Positions 6,916-16,356 of a stretch of DNA of 64,000 nucleotides are shown here, one piece after another. Both the position numbers and the translations under genes were made by a program. The DNA lies in the NCBI RefSeq assembly GCF_002307495.1, contig NZ_NTMR01000017.1:110929-174928 (forward strand). Direction: 5' to 3'. Within the stretch, counting starts at the first letter, position 1; the number at the start of each line of letters is the position of its first letter. Source of the DNA: Pseudomonas abyssi. GTDB lineage: Bacteria > Pseudomonadota > Gammaproteobacteria > Pseudomonadales > Pseudomonadaceae. The notes under the pieces were generated by a model, which saw only the letters and a program-made list of their open reading frames with translations, was not told where the DNA came from and made no database searches.

Positions 6916-9900
6916 TGAAAAACAGCCGTTGCTAGCGGACATCGTTCAGATTTCACGCCAATACCAACGCTCTATACGTATAAATGCTGACCTCGGTCGC
7001 GCCGCAGCCCTTTGCGGTTACATCTGCCATGCCACGGCCGCAACGATAGTGGATAGTATGTGCAGGCATATCTCGGAGACCAACCAACGCTGTTTCACGT
7101 GGACGGGTCCTTTCGGCGGAGGAAAAAGCTCCTTAGCTCTTACTCTTGCAAGTGCATTGCATCCTGACAGTAGTCTGCGAGCACAAGCTCGGGAAGCTCT
7201 AAAGTCGGATTCTACTCCCTCTTTCGACACTGCACTCCCCGTCCGCAATGGTTGGCTAATCGTCCCTGTTGTGGGTCGACGCGGCAGCGTAGTCACTGAG
7301 CTCCATACTGAGCTGAGGCGCGCTCAGGAAAAAACCGTGCCCGATAATGAACAGTATTCCATCCAATCTGTCATTGCAGAACTACTTAGTGAAGCCAAAT
7401 CTCGGCCGGACGACGGTGCACTCGTTATAATTGACGAAATGGGCAAGTTCCTGGAAGCTTCTGCGCTAGGCATAGGTGATGATGTCTATTTCTTTCAGGA
7501 ACTAGCAGAGGCCGCCGCTCGTTCCGAAGGCCGGCTAATAGTTGTGGGGGTGTTGCATCAGTCCTTTGCACAATACTCTGCTCGCCTAGGGACCGAGACA
7601 CGTGACGACTGGGCAAAAATTCAAGGCCGCTATGTCGATCTACCGTTCGTCGCTGCAAGCGATGAAGTGGTAGAGCTAATCGGCCGCGCTATCCAAGCGG
7701 AGCGTAGCCCTAAGCGTATATCTGTCGCAGCGAATACGGTCGCAGAGGCGATACGCTCCCGCCGACCGGCTGTCGGAAAAGAGTTTTCCAACGCGTTATC
7801 TGCATGCTGGCCGCTCCATCCGGCGATGGCCGCACTACTCGGACCGATCTCCAAAAGGCAGTTCGGTCAGAACGAGCGCAGCATATTCGGTTTTTTATCG
7901 TCTGTGGAGCCATATGGTTTTCGCTCTTATCTAGATTCGACTCCAGCCGATGCGGCGAATTGGTATTGCCCGAGCGATTATTGGGACTATCTACGGGCTA
8001 ACCTTGAACCCGCAATTCTTGCTTCCCCCGACGGCCATCGCTGGTCACAGGCAGTTGAGGCAGTAGAACGAGCCGAAGCAAAAACTGGTGATACATTACA
8101 ACTCTCGTTGATTAAGAATATTGCTATAATTGACCTCTTCCGTAATGGATCGGGGCTCGCTGCTGATGCTGCAGTTCTCAGTTCTTTATTCAACGATATA
8201 CCCCCTAAAGAAATCGACTGCGCACTGACAAAACTGTCGTCGCTTAACGTTATTATTTATAAAAGCTATACCGGAGCTTGGTCTGTATTCGAAGGTAGCG
8301 ATTTCGATATTGATGGGGCCATTACGCAAGCTCTCATGACATCGCCTGACGTTGATTACGCACGCCTCACACAGCTAATGGGATTACACCCAGTCGTTGC
8401 GAAGCGGCACTATCACGAGACTGGTTCCATGCGCTGGATGGAGCTATCGTTATGCAGCGTTGATCAGGCTGAAAAGACCGCCGCCGCCTTTCAGCCCCGC
8501 AAGGGCGAGTTTGGAGTATTCATCTTAGCTCTGCCCAGCAGAGATATGAGTCAGCGAGATGCGGAATTGCGAGCTCAAGCTTGCTCGAAGCTACGCCCTT
8601 GGCCCGTAATAGTAGGCATTCCAGCCAATCACGCTCGCATCTCTGAGCTCACGTCTGAGTTGATGGCTCTTGAACAGGTCAAAGAGCGCCACGAGTTATC
8701 CGGCGACGCCGTAGCGCGCCGTGAAGTCTACGCACGCCTAGCCGCTACTGGAGCTGATCTGGAAGATCAGCTCCATACTGCAATCGCTCTGACTGGATGG
8801 CACGATGGCACGGATCATATTATTGAATGTGGCTCAAAACTATCTCCTTTAGCGTCCAACTTAGCCGAAAAGCTTTTCAGCCACTCACCCCGGGTATGGA
8901 GTGAGCTAGTTAACAGGGATAGCATCTCAAGCAATAGCGTTAAGGCCCGTCGTGAATTGCTTCACGCGATGGTCAACGCCGAAGGGCAAGAGGTTCTGGG
9001 CTTCGAGGGGTTCCCGGCGGAAAGAGGACTCTACGAGACTTTACTGAGAGGCACAGAGCTTCACCGCCAAGACTCCTCAGGTATTTGGCGTTTTTCCCCC
9101 CCAAGCAAAGGGCATACCAGCAACTTTCGACCTCTGTGGGAGGCTGCCCAAGCACTCTTCTCTGACACTAGTGTCCGTGTAGATGCGCACGAGATTTATG
9201 AGCGGTGGAGCGCACCTCAATTCGGAATGAAAAAGGGTATCCAGCCAATTATCCTCACCGCGTTTATGCTCGCTCACAAAGGCAATATCGCTACTTACAA
9301 GGACGGGGTTTTCCTGCCCCGCCTTACCGACTTTGACATAGACGAATGTCTTCAGGACCCCAAGCGCTTCTCGCTACGCTGGGTGACTATTGACGAGGAT
9401 AAAAGCCATATCCTCGTAGGTATCTCGAAACTATTGGCAGAGGTCGGCGAAACAGCGCACACATCTGACCCGCTTGAGGTAGCCCGCGGCTTGGTAGCGA
9501 TGGTGTATAACCTACCCGGATGGGCTAGAAGAACCCAACGCGTAGGTGAAACTGCCAAGGCTGTGCGCGACATACTGCTAAAAGCTAACGACCCGCATAA
9601 GGTGCTGTTTGTAGATTTAGCCTCCCTGCTCAACGCCATTGACGGTGAAAACTATGTTAAATCGTTGTGGCCACCACTCAAAGAGCTCACAAACGCTTAC
9701 GGGGAAATGCTCTTTGAAGTCGAAGAAAAAATGCTCGATGCCCTAGGCGCAACCAGAGTAGATCTCGCAGCGTTACGCGAGCGTGCTGGCTCGGTTTCGG
9801 GCGTGTCGGGTGACTTAAGACTCGACGCCTTTGCAACACGCTTAGCCAGCTTTGATGGCAGCAGAGGCTCACTCGAGGGTATATTAAGTCTGGCAGCAGA

Positions 9901-10243
9901 TAAGCCACCCCACGACTGGGTAGATCGGCATATCGATGCGGTAATTTTGGAGCTGACAAAGTTCGCACGGCGATTCCGCGAGATTGAGGCATTCGTGGCT
10001 GTACATGGGCGGAGAGCGCACAGCGAGGCTATTGCTATTGTCATCGGCGCAGGTTCAGACACCAAAACTATCTCCCGATCCTTTGCAATCTCGGATCGTC
10101 ACCAAAAAACGGTTGACATTATGTCCAATGAGATCATGACTCTGTTAGAGGCCCAAGACTTAGAAACTGAAGTACTGCTGGCAATCCTGGCCAAAGCGGG
10201 AATGAAACTAGCTTTTACCGATGAGAAAACACGCAATGACTGA
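6908..10243 (+). CDS. sspC-like: Large P-loop ATPase, SspC-like
   Basis: The 1111-residue protein has a Walker A motif GPFGGGKSS (residues 67-75) and a Walker B-like ALVIIDEMGK (171-180, D176/E177), followed by a sensor-like segment LIVVGVLHQSF. The other 850 residues are helical, with no motif I can name. It lies between DUF4007 and PAPS-reductase genes, as SspC (an ATPase) does in Ssp operons. Both junctions are 8-base ATGACTGA overlaps, so all three genes are translationally coupled. It could be a motor or nucleotide switch acting on DNA with the other two. Large ATPases of BREX (BrxC/PglY) look superficially similar, but no other BREX gene is present. Confidence 0.75.
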   Translation: MTDEKQPLLADIVQISRQYQRSIRINADLGRAAALCGYICHATAATIVDSMCRHISETNQRCFTWTGPFGGGKSSLALTLASALHPDSSLRAQAREALKSDSTPSFDTALPVRNGWLIVPVVGRRGSVVTELHTELRRAQEKTVPDNEQYSIQSVIAELLSEAKSRPDDGALVIIDEMGKFLEASALGIGDDVYFFQELAEAAARSEGRLIVVGVLHQSFAQYSARLGTETRDDWAKIQGRYVDLPFVAASDEVVELIGRAIQAERSPKRISVAANTVAEAIRSRRPAVGKEFSNALSACWPLHPAMAALLGPISKRQFGQNERSIFGFLSSVEPYGFRSYLDSTPADAANWYCPSDYWDYLRANLEPAILASPDGHRWSQAVEAVERAEAKTGDTLQLSLIKNIAIIDLFRNGSGLAADAAVLSSLFNDIPPKEIDCALTKLSSLNVIIYKSYTGAWSVFEGSDFDIDGAITQALMTSPDVDYARLTQLMGLHPVVAKRHYHETGSMRWMELSLCSVDQAEKTAAAFQPRKGEFGVFILALPSRDMSQRDAELRAQACSKLRPWPVIVGIPANHARISELTSELMALEQVKERHELSGDAVARREVYARLAATGADLEDQLHTAIALTGWHDGTDHIIECGSKLSPLASNLAEKLFSHSPRVWSELVNRDSISSNSVKARRELLHAMVNAEGQEVLGFEGFPAERGLYETLLRGTELHRQDSSGIWRFSPPSKGHTSNFRPLWEAAQALFSDTSVRVDAHEIYERWSAPQFGMKKGIQPIILTAFMLAHKGNIATYKDGVFLPRLTDFDIDECLQDPKRFSLRWVTIDEDKSHILVGISKLLAEVGETAHTSDPLEVARGLVAMVYNLPGWARRTQRVGETAKAVRDILLKANDPHKVLFVDLASLLNAIDGENYVKSLWPPLKELTNAYGEMLFEVEEKMLDALGATRVDLAALRERAGSVSGVSGDLRLDAFATRLASFDGSRGSLEGILSLAADKPPHDWVDRHIDAVILELTKFARRFREIEAFVAVHGRRAHSEAIAIVIGAGSDTKTISRSFAISDRHQKTVDIMSNEIMTLLEAQDLETEVLLAILAKAGMKLAFTDEKTRND

Positions 10244-11078
10244 GCGACATGTTTTGGGTATTTCTGGCGGAAAAGACAGCGCCGCATTGGCGATCTATAT
10301 GCGGGATCGTCATCCAGAGCTCGATATCGACTATTTCTTTACCGACACAGGAGAAGAACTTCCCGAGGTCAAAGAGTTTCTCGACAAGCTTGAAGGGTAT
10401 TTGGGCAAACCTATCGTAAGGCTCAACCCCGGTCGCGACTTCCGTTTTTGGCTACAGCAATACAATCATTTTTTACCTAGCCCGCAGGTTCGCTGGTGCA
10501 CTCGCATGTTGAAGCTCAAACCATTTGAAGAGTGGGTAAAACCTTGGCTAGCGGCTGGCGACAAAGTAACATCTTACGTCGCTATCCGCGCGGATGAGGA
10601 GTATCGTGAGGGATATTCGTCCAAATCCGAAAACCTCTACGTCAGGCTGCCGTTCCGTGAAGCAGGCATCAACAAAGCAGAAGTGATCGACATCCTAGAG
10701 AGCTCAGGCGTAGGCTACCCAAAATACTACGAATGGCGCTCCAGGAGTGGCTGTACATTCTGCTTCTTCCAGCAAAAAATTGAATGGGTTCGTCTTCGCG
10801 AAAGACATCCAGACGCTTATGAAGCAGCGAAAGCCCTTGAGAAGGATGCGCTGGAACATGGGTCTCCATTCACTTGGTCTAAAGGGGAGTCCCTTTCTGA
10901 TCTAGAGCACCCCGCACGGATTATGGAAATCAAATCTGAATATGAAATCCGTCGCGCGCGGCGGCGCTCTAATATCCCGGTCAACCCTTTGCGCCCAATT
11001 ACGCATACTATCGACGATATAGACGATATTTATGGGGAGGATGATGGGAATGGAGCCTGCTTAATTTGTCACAAATAA
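10236..11078 (+). CDS. sspD-like: PAPS-reductase / ATP-pyrophosphatase family protein, SspD/DndC-like
   Basis: Starting at ATG 10236 (coupled by ATGACTGA to the ATPase) the protein has 280 residues. It carries the PP-loop SGGKDS at 10-15 and five cysteines placed like an iron-sulfur site: C88 (RWCTR), C173 and C176 (GCTFC), C275 and C278 (CLIC). DndC and SspD are such enzymes: they activate DNA for sulfur insertion in phosphorothioate modification. The cysteine desulfurase that supplies sulfur (DndA/SspA) is absent here, so a chromosomal IscS would be needed. No restriction partner such as SspE (DUF262/DUF1524) is adjacent. Confidence 0.82.
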   Translation: MTERHVLGISGGKDSAALAIYMRDRHPELDIDYFFTDTGEELPEVKEFLDKLEGYLGKPIVRLNPGRDFRFWLQQYNHFLPSPQVRWCTRMLKLKPFEEWVKPWLAAGDKVTSYVAIRADEEYREGYSSKSENLYVRLPFREAGINKAEVIDILESSGVGYPKYYEWRSRSGCTFCFFQQKIEWVRLRERHPDAYEAAKALEKDALEHGSPFTWSKGESLSDLEHPARIMEIKSEYEIRRARRRSNIPVNPLRPITHTIDDIDDIYGEDDGNGACLICHK

Positions 11079-11247
11079 GCATCGGTGGCCAACCAACTCC
11101 GGGCGAAGTACCCTGCGGAGCGAAACAGAGACTCATCTGACGCTATACTTCGCAGAAAAATAGTATGGTCTAACTTCTCATTCGAGCTATGAAAGAACCG
11201 TGCCTGCAGCCTCAACTCCCACTCATTGGATGAAGCGAGAAAAGTAG

Positions 11248-11367
11248 AGAGCGTGGCTCAAGTATTACAACGAGCAACGCATTCATCATGCACTGGGAAT
11301 TAAAACAACCCAGCATAGTTTGTCAATAATTTGTAGAAGCTTAGATCTGATCTGGCACTCGTTTTGA
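11248..11367 (+). pseudogene. C-terminal relic of a DDE transposase (IS3/IS481 type)
   Basis: One frame reads WLKYYNEQRIHHALG, the hallmark C-terminal YNxxRxHxALG of IS3/IS481 transposases, and then a stop. No catalytic core remains. The relic sits in the 379-bp gap between the convergent SspD-like and receiver genes and marks an old insertion or recombination point in the cargo. Nothing else was recognised in 11079-11457. Confidence 0.6.
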
Positions 11368-11457
11368 AATTGCCAGATCAAGTTTGGATTTCTAAAAATA
11401 ATTAGCGGCCTGAGCGTGTATCAGAGCGGCAATATTCCGGCTATACTGGCTTACTAT

Positions 11458-13317
11458 TCATGCATGCCAAAAAGCCACTATTGCTTTTTTTTCATTTTCT
11501 TTTCTGACCAGCCATTTCTCTTTATTTATGAAGTCTCTCAAATCCTGGATTGAGACCGGTTTCTCCTTGCAGTAAATACAAAGCAATGTACTTTCAGTAC
11601 ACTGCGCACCGGGTTTAAGCTGTATTCCCATATAAACGCGAGTAAGTTCATCGTTATTTGCGTCCGGAAAAGCATTAAGCATCGCACTCAGACTGTCTTC
11701 GTCAATGTGAATCTCATCCGCACTTCCCCTAGACCTGGCGTGGCCAGTCAATGGTGTGCCTGCGAGTACAGCTGTGGGCTCATTCTCCAATAATGTGCTC
11801 ACTAATAATGCGGTACCATGTAAGTCCCAGCTACTGAAAGTACGCTGAAGGCCAACCCTCGATGCTCTTGAACTGTATGTAGCTGCAATGCTCTGCGCCT
11901 GATCAAGGCGAAGCTCGCCTATTAGCTCCCAACCGTTTACAAAATCCTCAGCAAACTCCTGGATAGATGGCGTGAAAATGTGTTTAAGATTCCATCCCAG
12001 ACTATCCGTATCGCTTTCAGATACCCTTGAGTTAAGGTAGACCATGGCTTGACTTTTTTCTAGATTCAAAGGGCGTGAGCGAACCCCTCTGACAAGGAGC
12101 AACGACACGCTGTCGCATTCCTCATCTTTCGCTTGAGCGAGATCACATGCTTGAGTAAGGTTCAACCATTCCCTACCTTCCTTTGAACGTAAAACCATTC
12201 CAAAACGCAGATTTTTCTTCAACCATTTTGACTTGTCAAGCGCAGGAGAGTCGGCAGGGTAAGCATCATGATCAACTTTTGAATCCCCACGCCACTCCAT
12301 ACTTCTCATTAATCCTCGAATAGCGGCTCGCGAATCGCCTATCTCTGCCACTGGCGCAATCACATGAGTGTTACGGTTGTTCATTAAGTTTTCACCAAGC
12401 TTACGAAGCGAACCACGGATTCCGGAATAGGACTCTAGGGCAGTAAGCAAATGTCGGCTAAGACACTCTTCCACGTATCGACAAAAATCATCATTGTCTA
12501 AGGTTGCCGTTTCATGAAGTATATCCATGGCCTGAAGGTCAAGGCCCCAAAGTTTCTTGGCTTGAACTTGTGCTGCCTGTACAAGACCATTCGACGCCTC
12601 ACTTACAAAGTTTTCGACTGCAGAAATGAATGGTCTGTCAGATGCCAATTGATAAAGAGCAGTTTTCCAATGGGTCAAATCTTCATCGCTCATCGGCTTG
12701 CCCATGAGCCTCATCCTTGAGCTGGATACCTTAAGCTCAGGTCGAATATCGAGGAATTCTTCCCGCAGCTGAGGCACATACGTTGACATTAATATTACTT
12801 GGAGGGGTTCTTTTATACAGTCCTTGTGTGCTTCCAAGACATATTCAATAAATGGAAGTGTCGCCTCTTTAGAGTTATCTACTAAAAAATAGTCAACTAT
12901 TATTAAGTCATACTGATTACCCTCTGGAATTTCGGGGAGAGAATAGTGATCAATATTCCCCTCAAGCACACCCACATCTAGCAACAAATCTCTGATACGC
13001 CTTACAGGCTCCGCATTACCGTGGCGGCTTTCAATCACTTTTTTTGCAGCGTTCCTTAATCGGGCAGGCGATTCCTCACATATTGTTTTTTTAGAAAGCG
13101 GTACGGCAAGATCAGGCATACTTTCTACGTTATAACCATGATTGGTCAAAACTTTGACATAGGCCTCATAATCTGGATCATGCAAATCACCTAGCAATGC
13201 TTCAATATCGCCGTCGATGGTAATGAGGTCTGAAGTACGAATACTCTCAGATAAGTCGTCATCAATAATTGCAACCCTAATAATTTTCGCGTCAAGTAGA
13301 GTTTTCTTGAGATCCAT
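11458..13317 (-). CDS. Receiver-like response protein with enlarged receiver domain and unknown C-terminal region
   Basis: The 619-residue protein opens with a receiver-like domain: acidic cluster IIDDD (17-21), phosphoacceptor-type LIIVDYF (D142), MST (S178/T179) and GKP (K207). About 100 extra residues lie between the acidic pocket and the aspartate, so the domain spans about 210 residues instead of about 120. The remaining 400 residues hold no recognised DNA-binding or output domain, though LNLTQACDLAQA and a few hydrophobic strands are visible. It starts 2 bp after the kinase gene ends and is surely co-transcribed. It is probably the kinase's partner; the output is unknown. GC is lower than the ICE backbone. 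Confidence 0.75.
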   Translation of the reverse strand: MDLKKTLLDAKIIRVAIIDDDLSESIRTSDLITIDGDIEALLGDLHDPDYEAYVKVLTNHGYNVESMPDLAVPLSKKTICEESPARLRNAAKKVIESRHGNAEPVRRIRDLLLDVGVLEGNIDHYSLPEIPEGNQYDLIIVDYFLVDNSKEATLPFIEYVLEAHKDCIKEPLQVILMSTYVPQLREEFLDIRPELKVSSSRMRLMGKPMSDEDLTHWKTALYQLASDRPFISAVENFVSEASNGLVQAAQVQAKKLWGLDLQAMDILHETATLDNDDFCRYVEECLSRHLLTALESYSGIRGSLRKLGENLMNNRNTHVIAPVAEIGDSRAAIRGLMRSMEWRGDSKVDHDAYPADSPALDKSKWLKKNLRFGMVLRSKEGREWLNLTQACDLAQAKDEECDSVSLLLVRGVRSRPLNLEKSQAMVYLNSRVSESDTDSLGWNLKHIFTPSIQEFAEDFVNGWELIGELRLDQAQSIAATYSSRASRVGLQRTFSSWDLHGTALLVSTLLENEPTAVLAGTPLTGHARSRGSADEIHIDEDSLSAMLNAFPDANNDELTRVYMGIQLKPGAQCTESTLLCIYCKEKPVSIQDLRDFINKEKWLVRKENEKKAIVAFWHA

Positions 13318-13319
13318 AT

Positions 13320-15710
13320 CTATTCCTTGGGAAGCTCGAGCACAAAGCCTCTAAATCGCCCATCATCATCTGGCGAATCCAATACAAGCTTTGCTTCGTG
13401 GTAAGTTGCGACCTCTGCCGCAATGAAAAGACCAAGGCCCTGCCCCCGCGGCCGAAGTGAAAAGCCAGCCGTGAAGATCCTATTTTTGTCGGCGGGTGAG
13501 ATCCCCGGACCATTATCTCTTATAGTCAAAGTTCTTGATTCGGGGTCAAGCTCAATCGATATCCGCCGTTCGGTCCTCCCAGGTTTAGCACCCTGTTGAA
13601 CCCAGTAAATGGAATTTGTTATCAGGTTCTCAATTGCTAGACTCACGAAGCCACGAACCATCTTAATTTCAACTGGTCGAAGTTCGCTTTCACCGGAGAT
13701 AAAGAGTTCACACTTGACTTTGTGGCGTTCAAATCGGGCCGCATAACCTTCAACTATAGTGTTTAGCAATGCGGCAAGATCAAAGACTTCTTTTCGATGT
13801 CTTCCAGAGGGGGTCAGTGGATCCAGTTGGCGTAGCCGAGTGTTGATGGCTTTAATTTCCGCGTCTAGTTTTCCAAGTAGTGCTTTTGTTTGCGGTGACT
13901 CATCTTTAGAAAGCTTATTCATCAATTGTCGAGTATGACCTGTTGTTCTAGTCAGCTCATGTAACACCCCTGACATAACTGTGCCAACCCCAGCCAGTTC
14001 AAGAATATCCTCCCTACGTTCACTAGCTAATTTGCTCGCCTCTTCGAAACGAGTGACTTCGTTCTTTATAAAATGGAGGTGATTGGCAATTGACTGTACT
14101 GATCCCTGCACGTCTACCGAAACTTTGGAACGAATTTCCGTTAAGCCTTGCTCAGCTTGTAGCACTCTTGCTCTTATTGTGGCCGGAGCACTTTCCACAA
14201 TGTCATCAAGCTTAGCCTTTTTCTCCTCTTGCCCTTCATGCCCTATGTAGCGTCTAAGCTCATCTATTGCAAATTTGGTTAGCATTTCTCGGACGAGGTT
14301 TGCCTCAGGAGACTCTATCAATCCTTCACGATTTGAGCGATCTATCAAACAGGGATTTTCTGCTCTGGAAATTTCCAGAGCACCTACCGTTTGAATACGG
14401 TTTACCGCAAAGCCTCCACGCTTTAGCGCTGAGCTATCTAATCCCAGCCAGTCCTCGCCAGTGGACTGCCCTGAAAACCCAACGCGAAAACCATCTCGAT
14501 ATATTGCAATTCCCCCGCTCCATAAGTCGAGCTCTGCTTTCGCAGCCTTCCAGTTACCATGTAAAGTTGCTTGCTGTCGAAGTCGATCACGATTAAACCA
14601 TCGAATCGTAGCCTTAATAGGTCCGATTTTTCTTAGAGCATCCATTGTTGTCATCAACGAATGTGTTAACTCTTCTACCGTCCTTATCGTTACCTCCGGT
14701 TCATTTCCTCGTTGGTAATCGATGAGGGTCGTCCGTAAGATACCGGGAGCGCTCCCTTTAACCCCATCAGGATCGAACTGGAGCTCAATGTCTGCTTGAA
14801 CAAGGTCGGTAAGCACTTTTTTCATTCCCTCGATAGGAATGCGAGCACCCCCGTTGATATGGACATCAATAGGAAATCCTGATGGTTTTTTCTGTTTTTC
14901 CGACTTCTTCTCTTCGCTTGGGTCTCGATCTTCAAGCTTACTAAACGGGTTTTGTAAGCGGCGAAGAAAATCACTTACCAGCTTGCTTCTAACCTTTTCT
15001 TCAGTCCAGTGGCTTTTTAAAGCAGAGATTGTAATTACCGTTCCTGATGGCGCCGAGAGGGGAATCTTTGTTTGTTTTATATCGAGAGTTATATCATTAA
15101 TTTCTTTAGTGGGATCATCAAACAATCTCCAGTCAAATTGTATCTCATGGGCTTGACTATCTTTTGTCCAGGATGTGACATTCGCACAGTCTCCGAGACG
15201 CATCATCGCCAGGCGACCGATACCTTTATTACCTAAAATTTTCCGGCCGAGATCGTCAGAAGTGTGAGTCTGCAATCTTGACGTTGTTCCAATAGCCAGA
15301 AATACAGACTCCAATGTTTCCGCATCCATTCCGCAGCCTGTATCTTCGATTGAAATCCAATTGAGCGACTCAAGTACTTTCTTCGCTCGATCTCTTGTCA
15401 GCCCCGGAACTAATTCCGACAGTAGTCTTTGTGCTTTCGAAGATTGCCCAAGGTTTATAATTGCATTAATATCTTCTCTTACCTCTGAAATCGTAGTTCC
15501 TAATTCAGCCGCACTTCTAGCTTGATCGATTTTCTGGATGCTTTCATCAATTATTGAGTGGGAGACCGGGATATGAATATCAATTTTCACTCTTGGTGAC
15601 TCTGCATCAAAGGCATTTTTGATGAGCTCATTGATGGCCACCTCGTCAGAAGTAATCAACTCCGCCCCGAGATGTATTAATGTTCTAGCTGCTACCGAAA
15701 AAATTGCCAC
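13320..15710 (-). CDS. Dual-GHKL protein: HSP90/MORC-like N-terminus fused to a histidine kinase
   Basis: The 796-residue protein has two ATPase modules. The N-terminal one resembles HSP90/MORC GHKL ATPases: INELIKNAFDA (26-36), DTGCGMD (123-129), GNKGIGRLA (160-168) and a GGIAIYRDGFRVG strand near 399-411. After a coiled region comes a histidine-kinase part: H-box VLHELTRTTGHTRQL (H584), N-box ENLITNS (694-700), DNGPGIS (732-738) and GQGLGLF (756-762). There is no transmembrane segment, so it is cytoplasmic and the HSP90-like part probably serves as sensor. Together with the downstream receiver protein it forms a two-gene signalling module typical of conflict islands; its trigger and effector are unknown. 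Confidence 0.85.
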   Translation of the reverse strand: MAIFSVAARTLIHLGAELITSDEVAINELIKNAFDAESPRVKIDIHIPVSHSIIDESIQKIDQARSAAELGTTISEVREDINAIINLGQSSKAQRLLSELVPGLTRDRAKKVLESLNWISIEDTGCGMDAETLESVFLAIGTTSRLQTHTSDDLGRKILGNKGIGRLAMMRLGDCANVTSWTKDSQAHEIQFDWRLFDDPTKEINDITLDIKQTKIPLSAPSGTVITISALKSHWTEEKVRSKLVSDFLRRLQNPFSKLEDRDPSEEKKSEKQKKPSGFPIDVHINGGARIPIEGMKKVLTDLVQADIELQFDPDGVKGSAPGILRTTLIDYQRGNEPEVTIRTVEELTHSLMTTMDALRKIGPIKATIRWFNRDRLRQQATLHGNWKAAKAELDLWSGGIAIYRDGFRVGFSGQSTGEDWLGLDSSALKRGGFAVNRIQTVGALEISRAENPCLIDRSNREGLIESPEANLVREMLTKFAIDELRRYIGHEGQEEKKAKLDDIVESAPATIRARVLQAEQGLTEIRSKVSVDVQGSVQSIANHLHFIKNEVTRFEEASKLASERREDILELAGVGTVMSGVLHELTRTTGHTRQLMNKLSKDESPQTKALLGKLDAEIKAINTRLRQLDPLTPSGRHRKEVFDLAALLNTIVEGYAARFERHKVKCELFISGESELRPVEIKMVRGFVSLAIENLITNSIYWVQQGAKPGRTERRISIELDPESRTLTIRDNGPGISPADKNRIFTAGFSLRPRGQGLGLFIAAEVATYHEAKLVLDSPDDDGRFRGFVLELPKE

Positions 15711-15975
15711 TTTATCTCAGTCCTTAAGTAATTTTTGATGTGCGCCGTCTTAAGTTATAGCAACTTTCCCAAGTCAGGAGCTACGCCGTTGGGACATCAA
15801 CATAGATGGCATCTCATTGATCGATTCAACCCTAGCACTTACGTGATGATGCCATGGTGATTGCAAGTTCTCAATGCCCCTTGTTTGACACGTGAGGCCC
15901 GCTGATCTGCATTTGGATTTTTTGCCCGCCGCACCGCGTTGATGGCTAGGATCCTAGTCTCCACAGCGAAGCCTT

Positions 15976-16356
15976 CTAGCAGTCCGTCTGCCATGTAGCG
16001 CCCGGCATCTCATTGAACAACCTGCTGATCACAACGGCCGTGACGACATTCGAGAAGCCCAAGTGACTGTGTACCTCGTCTTCCCAGCTCAATCGGCAGA
16101 ACCATCGATAGGTCAGGTTTAGGTGCGCCTCTTCGCACAATCGCAGTTCAGAGCGGATGCCATAGCAGTAATGAGGGGCGCCTGATAAGACTATAGAAAC
16201 CCACCAAGTAAGCGCGTAATCGCTGGGGCCCATGCAATGATCGATGCTGCGTAGGAGGCGCTGCCGCTCTCCCGGTAGCCGTCCCATCATACGGTTGCCC
16301 CCCACGCGCGCTGACAGAATAATCAACGGCATGGAGAGACCGTTACTTTTCAGCAA
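15976..16356 (-). pseudogene. Fragment of an IS1182/IS5-type transposase, N-terminal region
   Basis: The translated segment contains CYGIRSELRLCEEAHLNLTY followed by RWFCRL, matching the conserved N-terminal block YGIRSERxLxEEVxLNLAYRWF of IS1182-like transposases. The following residues drift away from the family, and the catalytic region is missing. It lies between the kinase module and the conjugation genes, probably marking the right edge of the large cargo insert. The 265 bp between the kinase start and this fragment hold the kinase promoter region and nothing else I recognise. Confidence 0.65.

Noticed and set aside
6908..10243. BREX system (BrxC-like ATPase)
   Set aside because: No pglZ, pglX, brxL or brxA is present; DUF4007 and the PAPS-reductase partner fit Ssp better.
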